Below are positions 37,932 to 46,214 of a stretch of DNA of 64,000 bases, piece after piece. Location of the stretch: contig NZ_JBNGOS010000004.1 in assembly GCF_050589685.1 (NCBI RefSeq), forward strand, positions 62,001-126,000, in the 5' to 3' direction. This DNA is from Saccharicrinis sp050589685 (lineage in GTDB: Bacteria > Bacteroidota > Bacteroidia > Bacteroidales > Marinilabiliaceae). The notes below the pieces were generated by a model. That model was not told where the DNA came from. It did not search any database and saw only the letters and a list, made by a program, of their open reading frames with translations. The translations under genes were made by a program, and so were the position numbers. The first letter of the stretch is position 1, and the number at the start of each line of letters is the position of its first letter.

Positions 37932-38525
37932 ATGATTTACGAAACCCTTCAAATTCTTAAGGAACAACTTGAAAAATATTTCGAGGATATTAATCTGGAA
38001 GAAGATATTATGTTGGGCAATATTGCCCTGTGGGAGTCGGGCAGTAACGATGCCAGGGATTTGAACGGAAATGTGATATTAACCCTATTAAATATAGAAG
38101 AAGAATCGACACTTAAAAACGCGCCTTCATTTAAGGTGGTTAATAACAGAACCGAATACAAAAACCCCCCCGTTAATTTAAACTTGTTCTTGCTGATTAG
38201 TGCCAATTGCGACACTTACGAGCGATCTTTAAGGAGCATTTCGAAAACCATAGAGTTTTTTCAGGCAAAAACCATATTCACCTCATCCAACACGGTGTAC
38301 AACCGCAATAATGTGTCCTTCGATGTGCTTGATTACTTTAAGTTTGTCGTGCAGATTTACACGGCAAGTTTCGAGCAGCTCAATAATATTTGGGGTACAT
38401 TGGGTGGGCGACAACTACCTTCGGTAATCTACAAAGTGCAATTGATTCAGGTAGAACGAGATAAAAAACTGGCTACCTCAGAAGTGATCACCCATATAGG
38501 CGGGGATTTAAACCACATCAAATAA
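37932..38525 (+). CDS. DUF4255 (Pvc16-like) tail-terminator/cap protein
   Basis: The 197-residue protein is the family found at one end of eCIS loci (Pvc16/Afp16). It caps the sheath-tube and stops its growth. The N-terminal MIYETLQILKEQLEKYF helix, the IVLTLLNIEEE-like strand (VILTLLNIEEESTLKNAP), NPPVNLNLFLLISAN and the YERSLRSISKTIEFFQAK helix match the DUF4255 layout. It overlaps the next start codon by one base (TAATG), so translation is probably coupled. It is the first structural gene. Confidence 0.88.
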   Translation: MIYETLQILKEQLEKYFEDINLEEDIMLGNIALWESGSNDARDLNGNVILTLLNIEEESTLKNAPSFKVVNNRTEYKNPPVNLNLFLLISANCDTYERSLRSISKTIEFFQAKTIFTSSNTVYNRNNVSFDVLDYFKFVVQIYTASFEQLNNIWGTLGGRQLPSVIYKVQLIQVERDKKLATSEVITHIGGDLNHIK

Positions 38526-39400
38526 TGTCTTTTTCCATCTTATACAAACCTCTTTTCGACGTCAGTATTCTTCACCTTTTTTTTCTGAATAAAGGTTCGG
38601 ATGAATATTTGTCAATGAATCAGGAAGATAAGGATAAGCAGTTTGCTGAATATGACATCTCCAATACATTGACGTTTGTGACTACATCAGAGAGTCAGCA
38701 AAAAATATCGGGGCATAATTTGGTTTTCAGGGCTACAGATTTCGGATTTACAGTTTGGAGCCAGGTAACGCCAACCGATATCACGGAACCTTTTATCGAA
38801 TTGGATGATGAACTCGAATTGACTTTCTTGATTAAGTTAAAAGATTCACTTTTTTTTAGTTATACAGAGCTTGCCCTCGAAAATGCCGGAAATCTTTTCT
38901 TCTTCTCAAACCAAGTGCCCGATAGCGAACCAGTATCTTATCCATTGATAGGTAGAACAGGAGACAATGTGGCAGTAGATGATGGTTTCGTTTTATCAGA
39001 TACCGGAGCAACCAATGAGCTGGAAAGACTTACGGTTGCAGAAAAAGAAAACCTCTTTGGTATAATTCGTATTGTAATGAAAGGTGATGAAACAGCCTGG
39101 AATGTTACCGATGCAACCGGTCATATACCCGATCCGTATCAAAGCTTCGAGATACTCTTCGAAAACCGAAAGACTACCTGGCGATATATTTTCGACACTG
39201 ACCAGACAGTCACTGGTTTGGATGATTTGGAAACAGAAAATGGTAATAGCCAGATACTGGTAACCAAAACCGACCAACCCCTTACCGAAAAAGGATTTGT
39301 ATCCATTGAACTTGGTGGAGTTGAGCTTCCCAACCCCGATTACAGGCTGATAAAGCCCGACAGCACCAACGACAAAATATATTCAGAAATATATATGTGA
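38525..39400 (+). CDS. eCIS-associated protein of unknown function
   Basis: The 291-residue soluble protein has no signal peptide or membrane segment. It is rich in acidic residues and beta-strand-like stretches (SQQKISGHNLVFRATDFGF, FVSIELGGVELPNPDYRLI). No known family is recognised. It is translationally coupled to the cap gene and sits 18 nt before the sheath, so it is almost surely part of the particle or its assembly. The end of the chain (PDSTNDKIYSEIYM) recalls interface tails of phage tail proteins, but this is speculative. Confidence 0.75.
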   Translation: MSFSILYKPLFDVSILHLFFLNKGSDEYLSMNQEDKDKQFAEYDISNTLTFVTTSESQQKISGHNLVFRATDFGFTVWSQVTPTDITEPFIELDDELELTFLIKLKDSLFFSYTELALENAGNLFFFSNQVPDSEPVSYPLIGRTGDNVAVDDGFVLSDTGATNELERLTVAEKENLFGIIRIVMKGDETAWNVTDATGHIPDPYQSFEILFENRKTTWRYIFDTDQTVTGLDDLETENGNSQILVTKTDQPLTEKGFVSIELGGVELPNPDYRLIKPDSTNDKIYSEIYM

Positions 39401-39418
39401 AATTTAAATTGAACAGTT

Positions 39419-41335
39419 ATGGCAACATCGTACAAAACACCGGGCGTTTATGTGGAGGAGATATCCATTTTTCCACCATCCGTCGCACAGGTTGAAACCG
39501 CGATCCCCGCTTTTATCGGCTATACTGAATCAGCGGTTGTTGATGGGGTTGATTACCACGCAGGCAGTATCATCAAGCCTATAAAAATAGGTTCGTTAAA
39601 AGAGTATGAGTTCTTCTTCGGAGGTGCTCCCGATCCAACAACGCTAGAAATTGATTTGAATGCCGACAATTCAGTGAACTCCACCAACGTGAATGGTATT
39701 AATTTAATTTACGATACACTACGTATGTTCTTTGCCAATGGCGGAGGTGATTGTTATATCGTATCTGTTGGGGCATATAATACGGCGGCAGGCAATGTTA
39801 GCAAGCAAGCATTACTGGATGGACTTGCCTCTTTGGAGAAAGAGGATTTACCTACATTACTGGTTATTCCGGAAACAGTTCATCTTTCCGAATCGGAATC
39901 AGGTGAGGTACATGCAGCTATGCTTAGTCAATGTAACAAATTGCAAGACAGGTTTGCGGTTATGGATATTGTGGACGGGGATGATGAGGCAACCCCAACC
40001 GACGATCCTGTAGCCAATTTCAGGAATAATGTAGGTATGAATTATCTAAAATATGGGGCAGCTTATTACCCTTGGTTAAAAACAACACTGCCGTTTAGTG
40101 TTAATTATGACGCCGTGGTTGGCGGAACATTTACCAAGGAAAGCGTTGCTGTTCCTGATATTACAGCCTTGTTTAACAGTGGCCTGGTTTCAGGTATCGC
40201 CAATGTTGATTTGGATATGGCCGCTAAATCAAGCTTAATAGTACCTGTGATGGGTGATATTGCCAACCGCACCCAGTTGGTAACAGCGGCACAGGACCTC
40301 TATGATTATTTCGAGGCTTTCTTCGACCTAACATTTACCGATAATGATGCAACAGATACCAACTCAGCCGTTAGCGTGCATGGTAGGTTTACCGCCGAGA
40401 ATTCAAATTTCCATGGTCTGTTGGTCACATTGTACGATTACAACCATTTCAGTCAATCCGCCAACAGTGATGCGCCTTCGCCTACTTGGGATGCGGCTTT
40501 GTTAGGTGAAGATTTTAATGCGGACTTTGGATTTACCTTTGCCGCACCGGCCACCGATGGAAACGACATATATACGGCCACCCAAACCGCCCAAACCGCT
40601 TCAGGATATTTTAAAGCCCTGCTCGAAAAATTGAAAACATTGATTGATGATTTCTATACCGAGCTTTCGGCTGTACGCGAAAGCCGTACAGAAATACTCG
40701 CTCAAACTGATCCGGTTTATAAAGGAATATTGGACGCCATAAACACGCAGGGGGTCGTTCTGCCACCAAGTGGTGCAGTTGTGGGTATTTATGCTGCTGT
40801 GGATGAAAATCGGGGAGTGTGGAAGGCACCTGCCAATGTAAGCATCACCGCAGTAAAAGCTCCGGCTGTTCGCATTACCCACGAAGATCAGGAAAGCCTT
40901 AATATAGATACCGAAGCCGGTAAATCTGTAAATGCTATTCGCGCATTTACCGGCAAAGGCACTTTAATATGGGGTGCCCGAACATTGGCCGGAAACGACA
41001 ATGAATGGCGTTACGTTTCTGTTCGCAGGTTTTTTAACATGGTGGAAGAGTCCGTTAAAAAAGCTACCGCTCAATTTGTATTTGAGCCCAACGATGCCAA
41101 TACCTGGGTGAAGGTGAGAAGTATGATCGAAAACTTTTTGATATTGCAATGGCGTGCAGGTGCATTGGCCGGAGCCAAGCCCGATGATGCCTTCTTTGTG
41201 AAAGTCGGTCTTGGACAAACCATGACAGCACAGGACATCCTGAACGGGTATATGAATGTTGAAATAGGCATGGCAGTGGTTCGTCCGGCAGAATTCATTA
41301 TCCTTAAGTTTTCTCACAAAATGCAGGAATCATAA
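39419..41335 (+). CDS. contractile tail sheath protein
   Basis: The 638-residue protein forms the contractile outer tube. The N-terminus has the sheath start YKTPGVYVEEISIFPPS and AIPAFIGYTE. A variable outer domain occupies about 150-430. The conserved C-terminal domain spans about 480-638 (GVWKAPANVSI, NAIRAFTGKGTLIWGARTL, WRYVSVRRFFNMVEESVKKA, LGQTMTAQDILNGYMNVEIG). Many eCIS encode two or three sheath variants (Pvc2-4); only one is seen here. A single sheath type covering the whole tail is a simple arrangement, seen in several Bacteroidota loci. Confidence 0.96.
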   Translation: MATSYKTPGVYVEEISIFPPSVAQVETAIPAFIGYTESAVVDGVDYHAGSIIKPIKIGSLKEYEFFFGGAPDPTTLEIDLNADNSVNSTNVNGINLIYDTLRMFFANGGGDCYIVSVGAYNTAAGNVSKQALLDGLASLEKEDLPTLLVIPETVHLSESESGEVHAAMLSQCNKLQDRFAVMDIVDGDDEATPTDDPVANFRNNVGMNYLKYGAAYYPWLKTTLPFSVNYDAVVGGTFTKESVAVPDITALFNSGLVSGIANVDLDMAAKSSLIVPVMGDIANRTQLVTAAQDLYDYFEAFFDLTFTDNDATDTNSAVSVHGRFTAENSNFHGLLVTLYDYNHFSQSANSDAPSPTWDAALLGEDFNADFGFTFAAPATDGNDIYTATQTAQTASGYFKALLEKLKTLIDDFYTELSAVRESRTEILAQTDPVYKGILDAINTQGVVLPPSGAVVGIYAAVDENRGVWKAPANVSITAVKAPAVRITHEDQESLNIDTEAGKSVNAIRAFTGKGTLIWGARTLAGNDNEWRYVSVRRFFNMVEESVKKATAQFVFEPNDANTWVKVRSMIENFLILQWRAGALAGAKPDDAFFVKVGLGQTMTAQDILNGYMNVEIGMAVVRPAEFIILKFSHKMQES

Positions 41336-41365
41336 CCTATTTAATAAGTAATAAAATATACAATT

Positions 41366-41800
41366 ATGGCAACAGCATATCCAATCGTAAAGTTTCACTT
41401 TCAGGTTGATTGGGGTGGAACAAAAATAGGCTTTACCGAAGTTTCCGGATTAGATGTGGAAACCGAGGTGGTAGAATACAGGCATGGTGCCAGTCCCGAG
41501 TACTCCAAAATAAAAATGCCCGGGATGCAAAAATTTAGCAACATAACGCTTAAACGCGGCACTTTTGCCTCCGACAACGAGTATTACAACTGGTGGAATA
41601 CTGTAAAGTTGAACACCATTGAACGCCGTGATATTACCATAAGTTTGTTAAACGAAGAACACGAACCTGTTGTGGTTTGGAAGGTTAAGAACGCATGGCC
41701 AATCAAAGTACAATCCACCGACCTTAAGGCGGATGGTAACGAGGTGGCTATAGAATCCATGGAATTGGTTCATGAAGGTCTGATCATTCAAAATGAATAA
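41366..41800 (+). CDS. inner tube protein 1 (gp19/Pvc1-like)
   Basis: The 144-residue protein is a phage-type tail tube protein. Signature features are FHFQVDWGGTKIGFTEVSGL, ETEVVEYRHGASPEY, the loop ITLKRGTFASDNEYYNWWN, and the DITISLLNEEHEPVVVWKVK strand pair ending in AWPIKVQSTDL. It would stack in hexameric rings inside the sheath and carry cargo in its lumen. The second tube gene follows after 2 nt, and the two share the NEEHEP segment. Confidence 0.93.
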   Translation: MATAYPIVKFHFQVDWGGTKIGFTEVSGLDVETEVVEYRHGASPEYSKIKMPGMQKFSNITLKRGTFASDNEYYNWWNTVKLNTIERRDITISLLNEEHEPVVVWKVKNAWPIKVQSTDLKADGNEVAIESMELVHEGLIIQNE

Positions 41801-41802
41801 CA

Positions 41803-42234
41803 ATGGCCGAATACTATCCCCCACTTGGATTTCATTTTAAAGTTGAGTTCGATGATATAGATGGCGAATCGGAATTTCAATCAGTGGCCGGATTATCGGT
41901 TGAACTGCAAACGGAAGAAATAGCCGAGGGGGGAGAAAACAGGTTTAAACACAAACTGCCCACTCGTACTTCCTATCCCAACCTGGTTTTGAAACGTGGA
42001 GCGGTAGTGGGCTCCGGACTGATAAAATGGTGCAGGGATGCGGTGGAAAACTTTGATATCTCCCCAACCAATGTTAAAGTCACCTTGTTGAATGAGGAAC
42101 ACGAACCCCTTACCACGTGGAATATTGTACATGCCTGGCCGCTTAAATGGTCGGTAACTGATTTCAGTGCGGAAGAAAGCAAACTGGTTGTAGAGACTAT
42201 AGAATTATCGTACAACTACTTTAATATCCTCTAA
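41803..42234 (+). CDS. inner tube protein 2 (Pvc5-like)
   Basis: The 143-residue paralogue of the previous gene has the same fold order: FHFKVEFDDIDGESEFQSVAGL, FKHKLPTRTSYPNLVLKRG, then VTLLNEEHEPLTTWNIVHAWP. In PVC/Afp-type particles the second tube protein forms the ring joining tube to baseplate. It starts 2 nt after tube protein 1 and ends 2 nt before the DUF5908 gene, so the three are tightly coupled. Confidence 0.9.
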   Translation: MAEYYPPLGFHFKVEFDDIDGESEFQSVAGLSVELQTEEIAEGGENRFKHKLPTRTSYPNLVLKRGAVVGSGLIKWCRDAVENFDISPTNVKVTLLNEEHEPLTTWNIVHAWPLKWSVTDFSAEESKLVVETIELSYNYFNIL

Positions 42235-42236
42235 TT

Positions 42237-42395
42237 ATGCCAATTGAAATCAAAGAGCTCCATATTAAAATAAATGTTAGTGACGATTCGAGGCGCATAA
42301 GGCCTTCGGGCAATTCCAGTAGCGATAAAGACAAGATTATAGAAGCCTGCGTGGAACAGGTAATGGAAATTCTATCGAAGAAGGAGGAGCGGTAA
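42237..42395 (+). CDS. DUF5908 (Pvc6-like) small eCIS protein
   Basis: A 52-residue frame opens at ATG 42237, two nt after the second tube gene, and ends at TAA 42393-42395. It reads MPIEIKELHIKINVSDDS and ends in a helix with IIEACVEQVMEILSKKEER. This start and length are characteristic of the DUF5908 proteins found at this position in eCIS loci. Its role is unclear; it may help baseplate assembly. It is short enough to be missed by automatic gene callers. Confidence 0.88.
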   Translation: MPIEIKELHIKINVSDDSRRIRPSGNSSSDKDKIIEACVEQVMEILSKKEER

Positions 42396-42574
42396 ATCGA
42401 AGTGTCTTTTTTATTCCTAAAAGTGATGGGTACCTTGCTCCCGGGTACGAAGTCTGCCCGGATTGTGGAGAGGAGGTTCTTTCCCTTTTTAGGAGGAAGT
42501 ACTATGGCGAAGGAATAGGGATTATTGCCCTAGAAACAAGATATGAATTAAACCGAACCATCAAAAGACGGTGA
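42329..42574 (+). other. coding-like reading frame without a normal start, with a CPDC motif
   Basis: Between DUF5908 and the LysM gene, this frame is open for 81 codons and overlaps the end of DUF5908 in another frame. Its second half reads like a real protein (VFFIPKSDGYLAPGYEVC, PDCGEEVLSLFRRKYYG, GIIALETRYELNRTIKRR). No ATG, GTG or TTG occurs in frame. It could be the tail of a decayed gene, a frameshifted extension of DUF5908 (a -1 shift would be needed) or chance. The remaining bases to 42678 hold another open stretch in a different frame running into the LysM gene. Confidence 0.35.
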
Positions 42575-42678
42575 GGCGTATCACGATTCAATTGAAATAC
42601 GCAAGTTATGTTTGGGCCTGGATATCACGCATCATCCAACAACCCTTTATTTCCCTTTAGCATTAATTATTATTCCAA

Positions 42679-43380
42679 ATGTCTGGAGAACTGGTAAAAC
42701 TACAAATAAAAGCATATAGCGACGAGCAGTTCAATAACGAGGTGGCCGATGGCGAATTTACCACCTTGTTAAATCCTGAGAAATATAACCTTAAATACCA
42801 GATTGAGCATAACGAGGACCAGGCTTCGGGAACCAGTTCTTCGGCTCCAAGATTTAGCAAGATGCCTCCCGAGGATCTGGAACTGGAATTTATCTTCGAT
42901 CGTTCGGGTGTTGTGGTTAATACTACCAATAACAGTTTGTCGACGGACGAGGGTGTTGGGGTAGTTGACGATGTGGACCGGTTCAAACGAATAGTTTTTG
43001 ATTATAATGGAGACGAGCATCGCCCAAACTATCTGGTTATTTCTTGGGGTTCCTTATTATTTAAAGGCACCCTTAGCGAGATGGACATTACCTTTAAGTT
43101 ATTCAGCCCCAATGGTGCACCTTTACGGGCAACAGCCAGGGCAAAGTTTAAAGGTTTTGTGGAAGATAATTTGCGGGTGGCACTGGAAAACAATTCATCA
43201 CCCGACCTAACCCATATCCGTATTGTAAAGGCAGGTGATACCTTGCCATTAATGGCTCACCGTATATATGGCGACGCAAAGTATTACCTTGAGGTGGCCA
43301 AGGTAAATAACCTGACCAATTTCAGAAAGCTTAAAGTGGGGCAGGAGATTTTCTTTCCTCCACTTGAAAAAACAACTTAA
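42679..43380 (+). CDS. LysM-domain baseplate/tube-adaptor protein (Pvc7-like)
   Basis: The 233-residue protein has the N-terminal tail-adaptor domain of this family (LVKLQIKAYS, FTTLLNPEKYNLKYQIEH, MPPEDLELEFIFDRSGVV, NYLVISWGSLLFKGTLSEMD, FKLFSPNGAPLRA). The C-terminal LysM spans about 180-228 (IVKAGDTLPLMAHRIYGDAK, FRKLKVGQEIFFPP). By analogy with phage gp53 and Pvc7 it bridges the tube and the spike-baseplate hub. It is 5 nt before the VgrG-like gene. Confidence 0.9.
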   Translation: MSGELVKLQIKAYSDEQFNNEVADGEFTTLLNPEKYNLKYQIEHNEDQASGTSSSAPRFSKMPPEDLELEFIFDRSGVVVNTTNNSLSTDEGVGVVDDVDRFKRIVFDYNGDEHRPNYLVISWGSLLFKGTLSEMDITFKLFSPNGAPLRATARAKFKGFVEDNLRVALENNSSPDLTHIRIVKAGDTLPLMAHRIYGDAKYYLEVAKVNNLTNFRKLKVGQEIFFPPLEKTT

Positions 43381-43385
43381 TTAAT

Positions 43386-45131
43386 ATGCCCAAAGAAAGA
43401 GTTATACAAACTTCTCGTTCAGCCGATTTAACAACCTATAAAGTTTTAATTGAAGGGGAAGAATTATCTGCTACGTATCAGGTATTGAACATTGCGGTAG
43501 AAAAAGAAATAAACCGAATACCATGGGCAAAAATGGTTCTTCGGGATGGCGATCCGTCAGCAGAGGATTTTCCGCTCAGTAACGAGGATCTGTTTGTGCC
43601 GGGTAAGGAGATAGAGATTCAAGCGGGCTATCATTCCGAAGATCAAACTATCTTTAAAGGCATCGTGATCCGTCACAACCTAAAAATAAGACCAGGCAAA
43701 TCGATGTTGATTGTTGAATGTAAAGATGTGGCTGTAAAACTCACGGTTGGGAGAAAAAGTAAATACTATTACGATAGCAACGATAGCGACATTATTCAGG
43801 ATATCATTGGGCAATATGGCATAGATAAAGACATTGACAACACTAATGTAGAACATGCCGAGATGGTTCAATATGATGTAAGCGATTGGGATTTTATGAT
43901 AGCTAGGGCACAAGCCAATGGAAAAGTATGTGTTGTTGACGATGGTAAAATTTCAGTTAAAGCTCCCGATTACGAACAGGAAGAAGCAATATCGCTGGTC
44001 TATGGCGCCACCATCCTCGATTTTGATGCGGAGATAGATGCCCGAAATCAGTTTGGAACAACTACCTCATATGGTTGGAATGCAGCTGACCAGGAGATGT
44101 TTGAAATAGAAGCCAATGACACAAATATTTTCCTCAACGGAAACTTAACTTCGGACGATTTGTCACAGGTAATAGGACTTGATAATCTGCAATTAAAGGA
44201 CGGTGGCGAGATGAATGAAAGCGAGTTGCAGGAATGGGCCGATGCTAAAAGTCTGTTCAATAAACTTTCAAAGGTAAGGGGGAGTGTGAAATTCCAGGGA
44301 ATGCCTGAAGTAAAACCCGATACCACACTTGAATTAGTGGGTGTGGGTGAGCGTTTTAACGGCAAGGTTTATGTTTCGGCGGTTCGCCACCAAATATCGG
44401 AAGGTAACTGGACTTGCACTGCGCAATTTGGCATCAATCCCAAATGGTTTACAGAGTCTAATAAAATAAATGACCTGCCGGCATCTGGTCTGTTGGCGGC
44501 TGTAAACGGATTGCAAGTGGCCAAGGTAACTCAACTCGAAGGCGACCCGGATGGTGAAGATCGTGTATTGATTCGTATGCCGGTGGTCGACGATCAGGAA
44601 CAAGGTGTTTGGGCCAGGGTATGTACTTTAGATGCCGGGGAGAACAGGGGTTCCTTCTTTCGTCCTGAGATTGACGATGAGGTTATTATCGGTTTTATCA
44701 ACGGAAACCCGCGCGATCCAATTGTTCTGGGCATGATGAACAGTAGCGCAAAACCGGCCCCACTGCAAGCCAGTGACGACAATCACGAAAAAGGTTTTGT
44801 GACCAGAAGCGAGATGAAACTATTATTTGATGACGACAAAAAATCAGTGGTGCTGGAAACACCGGCCGGAAAAAAGATTAGTGTAGATGAGGATGCCGGG
44901 GTAATACAACTGGAAGATGAAAACTCCAATACTTTCACAATGGATAGCGCCGGGATAACCCTGGAAAGTCAGGGTGATATTTCCATTAAAGCTACGGGAG
45001 ATGTGAAAATAGAAGGCACCAATGTGGAGATAAAAGCCAACGCTCAGTTCAAGGCCGAAGGTTCGGCCGGTGCTGACTTAATATCAAGTGCCATTGCAAA
45101 AATCCAAGGTTCATTGGTACAGATAAATTAA
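43386..45131 (+). CDS. VgrG-like central spike protein (Pvc8-like)
   Basis: The 581-residue protein combines a gp27-like hub (about 15-360, with VLIEGEELSATYQVLNI and GIVIRHNLKIRPGKSMLIVE), a gp5 OB-fold (about 375-460, ARVCTLDAGENRGSFFRPE and EVIIGFINGNPRDPIVLGMM) and a C-terminal beta-helix needle (about 470-581, ending in KIQGSLVQIN). It forms the trimeric spike of the baseplate. It is not fused to an effector domain. The PAAR tip gene follows after 6 nt. Confidence 0.94.
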   Translation: MPKERVIQTSRSADLTTYKVLIEGEELSATYQVLNIAVEKEINRIPWAKMVLRDGDPSAEDFPLSNEDLFVPGKEIEIQAGYHSEDQTIFKGIVIRHNLKIRPGKSMLIVECKDVAVKLTVGRKSKYYYDSNDSDIIQDIIGQYGIDKDIDNTNVEHAEMVQYDVSDWDFMIARAQANGKVCVVDDGKISVKAPDYEQEEAISLVYGATILDFDAEIDARNQFGTTTSYGWNAADQEMFEIEANDTNIFLNGNLTSDDLSQVIGLDNLQLKDGGEMNESELQEWADAKSLFNKLSKVRGSVKFQGMPEVKPDTTLELVGVGERFNGKVYVSAVRHQISEGNWTCTAQFGINPKWFTESNKINDLPASGLLAAVNGLQVAKVTQLEGDPDGEDRVLIRMPVVDDQEQGVWARVCTLDAGENRGSFFRPEIDDEVIIGFINGNPRDPIVLGMMNSSAKPAPLQASDDNHEKGFVTRSEMKLLFDDDKKSVVLETPAGKKISVDEDAGVIQLEDENSNTFTMDSAGITLESQGDISIKATGDVKIEGTNVEIKANAQFKAEGSAGADLISSAIAKIQGSLVQIN

Positions 45132-45137
45132 TGTAAG

Positions 45138-45428
45138 ATGGGGGCTCCTGCTGCAAGAATAACAGATATGCATACTTGTCCGATGGTAACAGGTACCGTT
45201 CCTCATGTAGGAGGCCCGGTTTTACCACCGGGATCGCCAACGGTTTTAATTGGTGGAATGCCCGCTGCCCGTGTTGGAGATATGGCAACCTGTGTTGGGC
45301 CGCCCGACATGATTGCGATGGGTTCAGGAACGGTGATGATAGGAGGTATGCCCGCTGCAAGAATGGGCGATTCAACAGCCCACGGAGGCGTAATCGTAGC
45401 TGGATGTCCGACTGTGCTTATTGGCTAG
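45138..45428 (+). CDS. PAAR-repeat spike-tip protein (Pvc10-like)
   Basis: The 96-residue protein has three PAAR-type repeats: GAPAARITDMHTC, IGGMPAARVGDMATC and IGGMPAARMGDSTAHG. It would form the metal-bound sharp tip on the VgrG-like spike. There is no toxin extension. It ends with the VLIG strand typical of the family. A 337-nt gap follows before the gp25 gene, so the tail operon may have a second promoter there. Confidence 0.93.
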   Translation: MGAPAARITDMHTCPMVTGTVPHVGGPVLPPGSPTVLIGGMPAARVGDMATCVGPPDMIAMGSGTVMIGGMPAARMGDSTAHGGVIVAGCPTVLIG

Positions 45429-45765
45429 ATTGTTCCACGGGCAAATGATATTTTTCAGGTAGCCTTGACTTTTTTGCTTCGTTTTTGGGTTAGGCCAACA
45501 ATAAGGAGACCCCTAAGCTAGAGGTGAATCGATTTAATCAATAGATAGTTAAGATGTCCTGGTATTAACACTTTTTGTAAATATCATGGGCTTTCACCTG
45601 CGGTTGTTTTTTGTTAGGAAAATATAGTCACTGGTTAATAGTTGTCAGTTGTATATGGAGCTGTGAACTGAATATTGAACGAATTGAAATTCCGTACCCT
45701 TTTAACTTATCTTCTTCGGGACCGACCACATACCAAAAACCAAAAAACTAATATTACTAAATATT
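45429..45765. other. unusual 337-nt gap inside the injection-system operon
   Basis: Neighbouring genes in this locus are mostly 0-30 nt apart, but this gap is 337 nt. No gene of the expected kind is found in either strand. No strong hairpin or clear TAnnTTTG promoter is visible, though the stretch is AT-rich. It may hold an internal promoter that sets the ratio of baseplate to sheath proteins, or the remains of a lost gene. Confidence 0.3.
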
Positions 45766-46182
45766 ATGCCAATCAATCAATCGTTTTTAGGCTCCGGATG
45801 GAGTTTTCCTCCGGAATTCGAAAAAGGAAACCGATCTGTCAAGTTGCTTCAAGGAGAAACTGATATCGAAAGTAGCCTTGAGATATTGCTTTCTACCCGC
45901 TTGGGTGAACGTATTATGGTGCCAGATTATGGTTGTAATTTGGACGAGCTGATTTTTAAGCCCTTAAGCTTAACCGTGAGAACCTATGTGACCGACCTGA
46001 TTAAATCGGCCATCCTATACCACGAACCCAGAATCGACGTGATTAAGATTGACATTGACCCAACCAACGAATTGCAGGGAGAACTACTAATAAACATCGA
46101 ATATATTGTACGCACTACCAACTCAAGGAAGAATATGGTATTCCCATTCTACAAAGAAGAAGGAAGCGAAACAAATGTATAG
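45766..46182 (+). CDS. gp25/GPW baseplate wedge protein (Pvc9-like)
   Basis: The 138-residue protein belongs to the gp25-like lysozyme-fold family without lytic activity. The conserved EILLSTRLGERIMVPDYGCN block (including LxTRxGER and the PDYG turn) and the LDELIFKPL helix are present. It nucleates sheath attachment to the baseplate. The first ATG gives a natural N-terminus (MPINQSFLGSGWSFPP) found in this family. It is 32 nt before the J-like wedge gene. Confidence 0.93.
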   Translation: MPINQSFLGSGWSFPPEFEKGNRSVKLLQGETDIESSLEILLSTRLGERIMVPDYGCNLDELIFKPLSLTVRTYVTDLIKSAILYHEPRIDVIKIDIDPTNELQGELLINIEYIVRTTNSRKNMVFPFYKEEGSETNV

Positions 46183-46214
46183 TCATGCGATGAATATTGC
46201 CAAAATGTAAATGA

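Noticed and set aside
45176..45448. 90-residue open frame overlapping the PAAR gene
   Set aside because: It is an out-of-frame reading of the PAAR repeats; the PAAR frame has the conserved motifs.
45675..45863. 62-residue open frame before and into the gp25 gene
   Set aside because: It lies in another frame than gp25 and its last third is a shadow of that gene.
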